DNA of 16,291 nt from NCBI RefSeq assembly GCF_019012925.1, contig NZ_JAGIRL010000017.1, positions 1 through 16,291 of the forward strand, given 5' to 3'. This document shows, piece after piece, positions 7,857 through 14,637 of the stretch; the first letter of the stretch is position 1, and each line of letters starts with the position of its first letter. Made by a program: the position numbers and the translations under genes. This DNA comes from Fusobacterium sp. (GTDB taxonomy: Bacteria > Fusobacteriota > Fusobacteriia > Fusobacteriales > Fusobacteriaceae). The notes below the pieces were generated by a model. The model had not been told where the DNA came from. It worked only from the letters and a program-made list of their open reading frames with translations, and did not search any database.

Positions 7857-8296
7857 CTACCATCCTTCAACTTTTTATTTGGTCCAAGTCTATGAACATT
7901 TTCTAAAACCTCATTCATAACTGTAGCAAACTTATTTGCTTCAGCTGCTGATATCCAGTCAATTTTGAATCTCTCTTTTTCAATCCCTAGATACTCAAGA
8001 AGATTTATAAAGATTGAGAAACGACGTCTTGTGTAGTAGTTTCCTGTTGAATAGTGACAATCTCCAGGATGACAACCAGCTATGACTACTCCATCAGCTC
8101 CTTTTTGAAAAGCTCTTATTATAAAATTGGTATTAACTCTACAAGAGCAAGGAACTCTTATAATCTTTACATTTGCAGGATAATTCAATCTGCTAGTTCC
8201 TGCAAGATCAGCTCCTGCATAACTACACCAGTTACAGCAGAATGCAACTATTAAAGGTTTAAACTCCTCTTTCTCTATTTTTTCTACAGACGACAT
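7847..8296 (-). CDS. flxD: FlxD, MvhD-like 2Fe-2S electron-transfer protein
   Basis: A 149-residue protein of the MvhD/FlpD family, which carries electrons from hydrogenase, formate dehydrogenase or Flx modules into HdrA. It has the family hallmarks in order: Cys20, Cys21 and Cys24 (AFCCNWC), Cys50 and Cys52 (PCSC), and Cys75 and Cys80 (AGCHPGDC), then a TGNYYTRRR segment. These supply the ligands for a single 2Fe-2S cluster. Length matches stand-alone MvhD. The ATG at 8296 lies inside the 3' end of hdrA (13-bp overlap) with GGAGGT about nine bases upstream. Its position between hdrA and flxC matches its bridging role. This is one of the surest identifications in the window. Confidence 0.92.
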   Translation of the reverse strand: MSSVEKIEKEEFKPLIVAFCCNWCSYAGADLAGTSRLNYPANVKIIRVPCSCRVNTNFIIRAFQKGADGVVIAGCHPGDCHYSTGNYYTRRRFSIFINLLEYLGIEKERFKIDWISAAEANKFATVMNEVLENVHRLGPNKKLKDGRWK

Positions 8297-10269
8297 ATTG
8301 CATCTACCTCCGCCATAATTTGTTTATTTGAAAATCCTTTTAGATCAAGTGCTCCTGGACGACAAGATACTGTACAACCTCCACAACCTTGACACAGAGC
8401 TTCATTTACAGTAGCTACAAGTTTTCTAACAATTTTTCCATGATCATTTAGATCTGTCATTTTTAATGTAATAGCATCATATGGACACATTTCAGCACAC
8501 TGACCACAACCACTACAAAGATCAGTATTAACTGATGAAACGCAAGGATTTGTAACTAGTTTATCCTTACTCAAAAGGATAATAGCTTTAGCAGCAGCAG
8601 CACTTGCTTGAGCTACTGTCTCTGGTATATCTTTAGGGCCTTGACAAGCTCCTGCTAAATATATTCCCGCTGAAGCTGTTTCTACTGGTTTTAATTTAGG
8701 GTGAGCTTCAGTAAAGAAATTATTTGTATCTCCACTTATATTTAATTTTCTTTTTAAAGCAACAGCATCATCTTTAGCTTTAGTTGCAGCTGCTAATACA
8801 ACCATATCAGCATCTATTATCACAGTTTGACCTGTGAGAGCATCTACACCATTTACCATGAGTTTATCCCCTTGAGGAAATACTTTTCCTACCATACCTT
8901 TGATATATTGTACTCCATACTCCTCAACTGCTCTTCTTTGAAATTCATCAAAGTTTTTACCAGGTGTTCTTACATCTATATAGAAAACATATGCCTCTAT
9001 ATCAGGATATTTATCTCTTAATAACATTGCATGTTTAGCAGTATACATACAACATATTTTAGAGCAGTATGATTTTCCTCTTTCACTAGTATCTCTTGAA
9101 CCAACGCATTGTACAAAGACAACTTTTTTAGGCTTAGTGTGATCTGAAAGCTTTAGAAGTTTACCATGAGTAGGTCCAGCTGCATTTGTTAATCTCTCAA
9201 ACTCCAATGAAGTAATTACATTTGGATGACTGTAGTTATACTCTCCAAACTTAGAAAGATCTATTAGATCATAACCAGTTGCCACAACTATAGCCCCGTA
9301 TTTTTGCTCTATTATCTCATCTTTTTGAGTAAAATCTATAGCTTTAGCTGTACAAAGTTTTTCACAGATACCACATTTACCAGTTTTCATCTTTATACAT
9401 TGAGTTGTATCAATAACTGGAACATTTGGTACTGCTTGAGCAAAAGCTTTATAGATTGCTCCTCTATTAGTAAGATTTTCTTCAAATTCATTTGTAGCTT
9501 TTCTAGAAGGGCATTTCTCTACACAGATACCACAACCTGTACACTTATCCATATCTACATATCTAGCTTTCTTTTTAATAGAAACTGTAAAATTTCCTAC
9601 ATATCCATTTACAGCTTCAATTTCACTATATGTGTGTAGAGTGATATTTGGATGCATTGAAGCATCAACCATTTTTGGTGTTAATATACAAGCAGAGCAG
9701 TCTAATGTAGGGAAAGTTTTATCTAATTGAGCCATCTTTCCACCGATACTTGGTTGTTTTTCAACAATATCAACTTTATAACCTGCATCAGCAATATCTA
9801 AAGCTGTCTGTATTCCAGCAATACCTCCACCAATTACTAAGGCTCTTTTCTCTACTTGACTCTCTCCAGCTGTAAGCGGTGCATTTAATAGTGCCTTAGC
9901 AACTGCAGCCTTAACAAGAGATATAGCTTTTTCTGTACCCTCTTCTTTATTTTTGTGAACCCATGAACAGTGTTCTCTAATATTTGCTATCTCTACAAGA
10001 TATGGATTTAATCCAGCTTTTTCAGCTGCATTACGAAATGTTGTTTCATGCATTCTTGGTGAACATGAAGCAACTACTACTCTAGTTAAATTGTGTTCTT
10101 TGATAGCATCTTTTAACATTGTTTGACCAATCTCAGAGCACATATATTGATAATTCATTGAATATACAACGCCTGGTATATCTTTAGCAACTTCTGCAAC
10201 TTTTTCAACATCTACTGTTCCTGCTATGTTATTACCACACCAGCATACAAAAACTCCAACTCTTTGCAA
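8284..10269 (-). CDS. hdrA: HdrA, FAD and iron-sulfur flavin-bifurcating subunit
   Basis: A 661-residue subunit, close to the usual length for methanogen-type HdrA, and the site of flavin-based electron bifurcation in characterised complexes. Features in order: N-terminal domain with Cys9 and Cys11 (VCWCGNN), Cys44 and Cys69; FAD-binding GGGIAG at 147-152; CSAC at 191-194; a ferredoxin-like insert with Cys243/246/249/253 and Cys291/299/302/306; a Cys-rich segment at 402-407 (CSKICC); and a C-terminal ferredoxin domain with Cys585/588/591/595 and Cys626/629/632/636. The start is TTG, preceded by AGGAGG at seven bases; no in-frame ATG lies nearby, and the conserved VGVFVCWCG begins right after it. 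HdrB and HdrC are encoded just upstream and FlxD overlaps downstream, giving a complete HdrABC-FlxABCD set. Confidence 0.93.
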   Translation of the reverse strand: MQRVGVFVCWCGNNIAGTVDVEKVAEVAKDIPGVVYSMNYQYMCSEIGQTMLKDAIKEHNLTRVVVASCSPRMHETTFRNAAEKAGLNPYLVEIANIREHCSWVHKNKEEGTEKAISLVKAAVAKALLNAPLTAGESQVEKRALVIGGGIAGIQTALDIADAGYKVDIVEKQPSIGGKMAQLDKTFPTLDCSACILTPKMVDASMHPNITLHTYSEIEAVNGYVGNFTVSIKKKARYVDMDKCTGCGICVEKCPSRKATNEFEENLTNRGAIYKAFAQAVPNVPVIDTTQCIKMKTGKCGICEKLCTAKAIDFTQKDEIIEQKYGAIVVATGYDLIDLSKFGEYNYSHPNVITSLEFERLTNAAGPTHGKLLKLSDHTKPKKVVFVQCVGSRDTSERGKSYCSKICCMYTAKHAMLLRDKYPDIEAYVFYIDVRTPGKNFDEFQRRAVEEYGVQYIKGMVGKVFPQGDKLMVNGVDALTGQTVIIDADMVVLAAATKAKDDAVALKRKLNISGDTNNFFTEAHPKLKPVETASAGIYLAGACQGPKDIPETVAQASAAAAKAIILLSKDKLVTNPCVSSVNTDLCSGCGQCAEMCPYDAITLKMTDLNDHGKIVRKLVATVNEALCQGCGGCTVSCRPGALDLKGFSNKQIMAEVDAICRL

Positions 10270-10317
10270 TATTTTTCCTCCTCATATAAAGTAATTAATT
10301 TACTAATTTAAACAACT

Positions 10318-10731
10318 TTATTTACTATATTTACGAAATGCACTCATAAAAGCTTGTTGAGGTATTTTCTTATCTGTCATCAATTTTGGTATATCCTCAA
10401 CTTTTAATCTATTCTCATCTTTTTTTCTTATAATAGTTAACCTCACTGCTTCCATTAATTTGCATAGATCAACATTTCTTGGACAACGAGAAGCACAGTT
10501 AAAACATGAAGCACAAGTCCAAATAGTTTTACTCTCCTTTACTGACTCTAAATCTCCCATTTGAAGATACCTAATGATTTGGTGTGGAAGAATATCCATT
10601 CCATCAGTAGCTGGACAGCCAGCACTACATTTTCCACACTGCATACAATTAGCTATTTTTTCCCTGCTGATCTCCTCAATTAAAAGGATCTCTTTTTTAT
10701 TTTTATTGAAAACCTTTTTCTCTCTTTCCAC
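10318..10731 (-). CDS. hdrC: HdrC, 4Fe-4S dicluster subunit
   Basis: A 137-residue soluble subunit with two 4Fe-4S motifs, Cys29/32/35/39 (CMQCGKCSAGCP) and Cys73/76/79/83 (CASCFNCASRCP), spaced as in cytoplasmic HdrC. It connects the FAD of HdrA with the catalytic clusters of HdrB. The start codon is GTG at 10731, directly behind a strong GGGAGG site. It lies 14 bp after hdrB and 48 bp before hdrA. Other small dicluster ferredoxins exist, but the flanking hdrB and hdrA make this call secure. No membrane segment is visible, which excludes an HdrDE-type anchor. Confidence 0.9.
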   Translation of the reverse strand: MEREKKVFNKNKKEILLIEEISREKIANCMQCGKCSAGCPATDGMDILPHQIIRYLQMGDLESVKESKTIWTCASCFNCASRCPRNVDLCKLMEAVRLTIIRKKDENRLKVEDIPKLMTDKKIPQQAFMSAFRKYSK

Positions 10732-10745
10732 TCTTCCTCCCTAAA

Positions 10746-11528
10746 TTAACCAATAATCTCTTCTATTCCAAGAGCTTCTGCTAAGATCTCAGTAAAATAT
10801 TTTATTGGTAACTCATTTTTAAGTTCAAGATTATATTTGCATAATGGACAAGCTGTGACAAGTTCCATAGCATTATTTTCAATAGCTGATGCTATGATAT
10901 TATTGCTCATCTTTTCAGTAAGCTCTTTATTATTGACAGCAAGATAAGCACCACAACACTCATTTCTATATGGATAAACTACTGGTGTTCCACCAAGAGC
11001 TTCTATGAATTCCTCAATAATAGTTGGATTTTCAGGGTCATCTACCTGCATCTGTTTATGAGGTTTTAATAACATACAACCATAGTATGCTCCTATTTTA
11101 CGATTTAATGGATTAACAACTTTTTCTTTAAGTTTATCAAATCCAAACTCATTTTTTAACATCTCTAAATAGTGAATAACTTCTCCCTCTCCACTATATG
11201 TATTTTTTAGTTCAAGGTAATTGTTGGCCTTTTTTCTAAAATTTTCATCTATTTTAAGATCTTCATTTGTTCTTTTTAATACATGATGACAAGCAGTACA
11301 AATTGTTACTAACTTTCTTTTTTCAGTATGAGCATCTACCAAACTTCTAACTGCAGAAAGTCTTGTAGCGATCTCATTACTTGCTAATGGATAGACAGCT
11401 CCACAACATTGCCACTCTTTCTGTTCAATTAAATCAATTCCTAAAACCTTTGCTGAATCTAGTCCATATTTTTCAAGCTTTTGAGCTTTGGTTTTTAATG
11501 TACAACCAGGATAATAGCTAAACTTCAT
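10746..11528 (-). CDS. hdrB: HdrB, CCG-domain subunit
   Basis: A 260-residue protein with two complete CCG domains: Cys9, Cys41-Cys42-Gly, Cys77 and Cys80; then Cys151, Cys191-Cys192-Gly, Cys227 and Cys230. In HdrB of methanogens these bind two non-cubane 4Fe-4S clusters that cleave a heterodisulfide. All ligands are intact, so the clusters are probably present. In bacteria the partner substrate is usually unknown; DsrC-type thiol proteins have been proposed in sulfate reducers, but none is encoded here. The operon also encodes a TfrB-like FrdB, so HdrB may instead hand electrons to FrdBA. First gene of the operon, with AAGGAGAG ahead of the ATG and a leader of roughly 90 nt. Confidence 0.92.
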   Translation of the reverse strand: MKFSYYPGCTLKTKAQKLEKYGLDSAKVLGIDLIEQKEWQCCGAVYPLASNEIATRLSAVRSLVDAHTEKRKLVTICTACHHVLKRTNEDLKIDENFRKKANNYLELKNTYSGEGEVIHYLEMLKNEFGFDKLKEKVVNPLNRKIGAYYGCMLLKPHKQMQVDDPENPTIIEEFIEALGGTPVVYPYRNECCGAYLAVNNKELTEKMSNNIIASAIENNAMELVTACPLCKYNLELKNELPIKYFTEILAEALGIEEIIG

Positions 11529-11605
11529 TATTCACTCTCCTTAAATTGATGATGATTTTATCTGTTTGATTTATTTTTGACTTTAAAGTTTAAAATACGA
11601 ACCTA

Positions 11606-11640
11606 ATATATTAATATATCAATATAATATATTAATATGT
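11606..11640. promoter_or_regulatory. Paired AT-rich palindromes, candidate operators on the hdr promoter
   Basis: A perfect 14-bp palindrome (ATATATTAATATAT, 11606-11619) and a near-identical copy with one change (ATATATTAATATGT, 11627-11640) start 21 bp apart, about two helical turns. The second fills the spacer between the -35 and -10 boxes and overlaps the -10; the first covers the transcription start. This is the layout of a repressor site. The GntR-type regulator encoded upstream is an obvious candidate, though the sequence is not a recognisable FadR/GntR consensus, and AT-richness lowers the significance. Confidence 0.45.
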
Positions 11641-11652
11641 GTTTTATGTCAA
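11624..11652 (-). promoter_or_regulatory. Sigma70-type promoter of the hdr-flx-frd operon
   Basis: On the minus strand a perfect TTGACA (11652-11647) is followed after 17 bp by TATTAT (11629-11624). Transcription should start near 11617, giving a leader of about 90 nt before hdrB. No other promoter of comparable quality was noticed between the genes of the operon. Confidence 0.75.
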
Positions 11653-11752
11653 TGATTTTTTCCTTTATAATTTGTTAAAGTTATAAAATTAATATATTTT
11701 AGTTCAACTTTTAAACTAAATTATTAACATAAAGTCGATAAATTAAATATTG

Positions 11753-11791
11753 AATAAAAAAATGTATCGTGAATTTAAACACGATACATTT
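11753..11791 (-). terminator. Rho-independent terminator of the GntR-type regulator gene
   Basis: A perfect 12-bp stem (AAATGTATCGTG at 11760-11771 with CACGATACATTT at 11780-11791) has an 8-nt loop and, on the minus strand, runs into a string of T residues. It lies about 29 bp after the stop codon of the regulator gene and upstream of the hdr promoter, so the regulator and the hdr operon are separate transcripts although on the same strand. The gene-free stretch 11529-11819 is explained by this terminator, the promoter and the leader. Confidence 0.85.
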
Positions 11792-11819
11792 AAGTGATAA
11801 ATATTAATATTTTGTTAAA

Positions 11820-12503
11820 TTATTGTTTAAAATACTCAGGGTATTCCTCAATAAGTAGAGGGAGCTTTTTTTTCAATCTAATGAAGTGTTGATCTAAGGC
11901 TTCTTGAGCCAGTTCAGGTCTTCTATTTTTTATTATTTCATATATTTGTTCATGACTTTTCAAAATATAATCATCTTTAATTTTGTTAGAAGAGTTTAGT
12001 TTTCTAACTCTAAGATAGTCATAAAACTCTTTAGAAGTTATTTTATAAAGCTCAGTAAAACCCACTCCTGTAAATATAATTCTATGAAAATCAATATCTA
12101 ATCTGTGATATTCTTCAGCATTTTTAGTTGTGTGATAAATAAACTTTTGCTTTTCTATATTTTCCTTTAATTTATCTAAATACTCTTGCGGAAAGTTACT
12201 ACAAGCTAATTGTATCATTTTAACTTCAACACAAATTCTTAAAATTTGTCCAATTTCAAATTTATCTTTATCTATCTTCTTTACAAAAGTACCACTCTGA
12301 GGGAGTGTTTTTATTAGACCATCATGCTTTAATAGAAGAAGAGCCTCCCTTATAGGAGTACGACTAACATTAAAGATTGCTGAAAGTTCTTGCTCTTTAA
12401 TCTCCGCACCTGGTAATAAGTTTAATTCTAAAATATTCCTTTTTAAATTCTTATAAACAAAGTCAGCATTTGTTTTTCCTACTATATTTTCATATATTTT
12501 CAT
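11820..12503 (-). CDS. GntR-family transcriptional regulator, FadR/FCD subfamily
   Basis: A 227-residue regulator with an N-terminal winged helix-turn-helix (about residues 10-75, including VSRTPIREAL at 46-55 and the wing LPQSGTFV at 67-74) and a C-terminal helical FCD ligand-binding domain. Likely FCD metal ligands are Asp136, His140, His184 and His206, so a metal-coordinated carboxylate effector is plausible. The ATG at 12503 follows AAGGA at seven bases. The gene lies between the hdr-flx-frd operon (same strand, separate transcript) and a divergent M20D amidohydrolase gene, so either or both could be targets. FCD regulators commonly respond to organic acids, which would suit control by a dicarboxylate or an amidohydrolase product; the effector is not known. 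Confidence 0.9.
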   Translation of the reverse strand: MKIYENIVGKTNADFVYKNLKRNILELNLLPGAEIKEQELSAIFNVSRTPIREALLLLKHDGLIKTLPQSGTFVKKIDKDKFEIGQILRICVEVKMIQLACSNFPQEYLDKLKENIEKQKFIYHTTKNAEEYHRLDIDFHRIIFTGVGFTELYKITSKEFYDYLRVRKLNSSNKIKDDYILKSHEQIYEIIKNRRPELAQEALDQHFIRLKKKLPLLIEEYPEYFKQ

Positions 12504-12556
12504 ATTTTTTCCTTCCTATAGTTCTTATGTTAATAAAATCTATGCACCCTAATATG

Positions 12557-12565
12557 ATTATAACA
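12557..12565 (-). promoter_or_regulatory. Extended -10 promoter of the GntR-type regulator gene
   Basis: The minus strand reads TGT followed by TATAAT, about 54 bp before the regulator's ATG. The -35 region is only a weak AT tract. It lies back to back with the amidohydrolase promoter in a very AT-rich 228-bp divergent region (12504-12731), so one bound regulator could affect both genes. Confidence 0.55.
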
Positions 12566-12644
12566 TAAAAAAAATTTTTTTAAATAAAAATTTAAAAAAT
12601 ATTTTTCAGTATAATGTTTGTTTTTTTTATTTCTTGTCTATATA

Positions 12645-12673
12645 TTGACATCAGAGTTATAAAAATATATAAT
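12645..12673 (+). promoter_or_regulatory. Consensus sigma70 promoter of the M20D amidohydrolase gene
   Basis: A perfect TTGACA (12645-12650), a 17-bp spacer and a perfect TATAAT (12668-12673). The predicted start near 12680 gives a leader of about 50 nt. Such a full-consensus promoter suggests strong expression unless repressed. A TTGTATATAA stretch just after the -10 could be a half-palindromic operator, but this is weak. Confidence 0.8.
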
Positions 12674-12731
12674 CAAGTTGTATATAAAATAAATATTTAA
12701 CAAATTTTAGTAATTTAAAAGGAGAGATTTT

Positions 12732-13868
12732 ATGGAAAAATTTTTTTATGAAACTAGATCAAAATTACATCAAATGCCTGAAATAGCTTTGAGTGAGTAC
12801 AACACGGCTACATTTATAAGAGAGTTTTTAAAAGATTTAAAAATAGATTATGAAGAGATAGGAACAAGTACTCTTGCTATTTTTAGAGGAGAAGAGGATA
12901 TTTGGTTAGGATTTAGAGCTGATATTGATGCACTTCCTTTACAAGAGGAGGGAGAAAAGGAGTATAAATCGAAAATTGATGGAATGATGCATGCTTGTGG
13001 ACATGATGGACATACTACTAATCTTCTATATTTTGCTAAATGGATAAAGGAACAGATTGATAATGGGATTAAATTAAAAAAATCAATTATGCTCATATTC
13101 CAAGCTGGAGAAGAGGGAAGAGGAGGAGCTAGATTTATTGCTCAATCTGATAATTTTAGGAGTAGAAAATTTGAAGGTATTTTCGGTATGCATGTAATGC
13201 CACAACTTGAAGAAGGAAAAATAGCAATAGCTAGAGGTGCTTTAAGTTTTCAGAATATAAATTTAGATATTGAAATAGTGGGAAAAGGTTGCCATGGTGC
13301 TCAACCTCATCAAGGGATTGATTCTATATTAGTTGGAGCCAAGCTTGTAGAGGCTTATCAATCAATTGTTTCAAGAAATATTGATCCAAATAAAACTGTA
13401 GTTGTCACAATTGGTAGCTTTAAAGCTGGTGAGGTTAGAAATATAATTCCTGATAAAGTTAATATTTTAGGAACTATAAGACTTATTGATACATCTCTTA
13501 TTGAATTTTTAAGAGAGAGAGTAACAAGTATAAATGAAGGATTGGAAAGAGCTTTTGGAGTTAAGATAAATATGAATTTTATGCCATTTTATCCACCAGT
13601 TATTAACTCTGATGAGCTTTATGATATTGTTGAAAAAGTACTTCCTGAAGAACAAATAGTAAGAGATGTTAGATTGACTGGTTCTGAAGATTTTTCATTT
13701 TATTTACAAGAGGGGAATAGGGGATTTATGTTCCTGTTAGGAATTAGAAATGAGGAGAGAGGATTTATATATCCACTACACAGTCCTAAATTTGATTTTG
13801 ATCCAAAAGTATTAAAATATAGTTTTGAAGCTTTTAAGGGAATATTGAAAGAGATGAAAGTTATATAG
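12732..13868 (+). CDS. M20D-family amidohydrolase (N-acyl-amino-acid hydrolase type)
   Basis: A 378-residue zinc-dependent hydrolase of the M20D group, which includes N-acyl-L-amino acid amidohydrolases, hippurate hydrolase, IAA-amino acid hydrolases and N-acetyl-diaminopimelate deacetylase. Visible motifs: FRADIDALP at 61-69, HACGHDGH with Cys89, His91 and His94, QAGEEG with Glu127/Glu128, GMH with His154, the dimerisation-domain segment HGAQPHQG at 188-195, and His350 (LHSPKFDF). No signal peptide is seen, so it acts in the cytoplasm. GGAGAG lies just before the ATG. It diverges from the GntR-type regulator and is the second M20 enzyme near the Hdr-Frd operon, of a different subfamily from the one at 218-1333. 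Its substrate is not predictable from sequence. Confidence 0.88.
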   Translation: MEKFFYETRSKLHQMPEIALSEYNTATFIREFLKDLKIDYEEIGTSTLAIFRGEEDIWLGFRADIDALPLQEEGEKEYKSKIDGMMHACGHDGHTTNLLYFAKWIKEQIDNGIKLKKSIMLIFQAGEEGRGGARFIAQSDNFRSRKFEGIFGMHVMPQLEEGKIAIARGALSFQNINLDIEIVGKGCHGAQPHQGIDSILVGAKLVEAYQSIVSRNIDPNKTVVVTIGSFKAGEVRNIIPDKVNILGTIRLIDTSLIEFLRERVTSINEGLERAFGVKINMNFMPFYPPVINSDELYDIVEKVLPEEQIVRDVRLTGSEDFSFYLQEGNRGFMFLLGIRNEERGFIYPLHSPKFDFDPKVLKYSFEAFKGILKEMKVI

Positions 13869-13913
13869 TAGAAAAATTATTAGTTTAATTTTTATGTATG
13901 AAAGGTAGCTAAT

Positions 13914-14618
13914 ATGGATATTAAAGAAAAAATGACAGATGAGTATACAAAAGATCTATTAATTAGAATGGTACATCATTCTACAGCTATAGAAGGTAAT
14001 CCACTTAATTTGTCTGAAGTGATGTCAATTTTAATTAATAATTATATTCCTAGAGAAATGTTAATAAAATATTATGATGAAATCAAAAATTATAGAATGG
14101 TTTTTCCAATTTTATTAAATTCTAATGGGCAGAAACTTACTATAGAATTAATAAAAGAATATAATAAAATAATAATGACAAATTTAACAAGTGATGCAGG
14201 CCAATATAAAAAAATAGAAAATACAATAATTGGAGCTGAATTTGAACCTATAAAACCATGTCAAGTATCTTATGCAATGCAAGATTGGTGTGATAATGGT
14301 AATTTGAGATTAAAAAACGCTAAAGCAGATGAGGAAAAAGTAGAAATTATTTTAGATCAACATATAATATTTGAAAGGATACATCCTTTTGGAGATGGAA
14401 ATGGAAGAACAGGAAGATTATTAATAGTAGATTCTTGTTTAAGAGAGGGATTAGTTCCTATTATTATTCCAAAATCTGAAAAAAGTAAATATATAAATTT
14501 TTTAGCAAAGGAAGATGTAAAGAATTTTACTAAATGGGCTTTAGAAATTCAGAAAAAAGAAATAGAGAGAATGAAACTCTTTCAAAATAATAAAATATTA
14601 TCTATAAAAAATACTTGA
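13914..14618 (+). CDS. Fic-family protein (predicted AMP transferase) with N-terminal inhibitory motif
   Basis: A 234-residue Fic/DOC-fold protein. The catalytic signature HPFGDGNGRTGR occupies 157-168, with catalytic His157, metal-binding Asp161 and Arg165/Arg168; nothing is missing, so it should be active. An autoinhibitory (S/T)xxxE(G/N) motif is visible at Ser23 to Gly28 (STAIEG), placing the inhibitory helix within the same chain, N-terminal to the Fic core (class II). The probable target-docking flap is around 102-110. Such proteins usually transfer AMP from ATP to a protein target. AAAGG lies eight bases before the ATG. The stop is 19 bp before a HipA-like kinase gene, suggesting a two-gene unit. 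The DNA is visibly more AT-rich than the operon to the left, consistent with accessory origin. No promoter is obvious in the 45-bp gap after the amidohydrolase gene. Confidence 0.9.
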   Translation: MDIKEKMTDEYTKDLLIRMVHHSTAIEGNPLNLSEVMSILINNYIPREMLIKYYDEIKNYRMVFPILLNSNGQKLTIELIKEYNKIIMTNLTSDAGQYKKIENTIIGAEFEPIKPCQVSYAMQDWCDNGNLRLKNAKADEEKVEIILDQHIIFERIHPFGDGNGRTGRLLIVDSCLREGLVPIIIPKSEKSKYINFLAKEDVKNFTKWALEIQKKEIERMKLFQNNKILSIKNT

Positions 14619-14637
14619 AAAGTTTAGAGGTGATATT

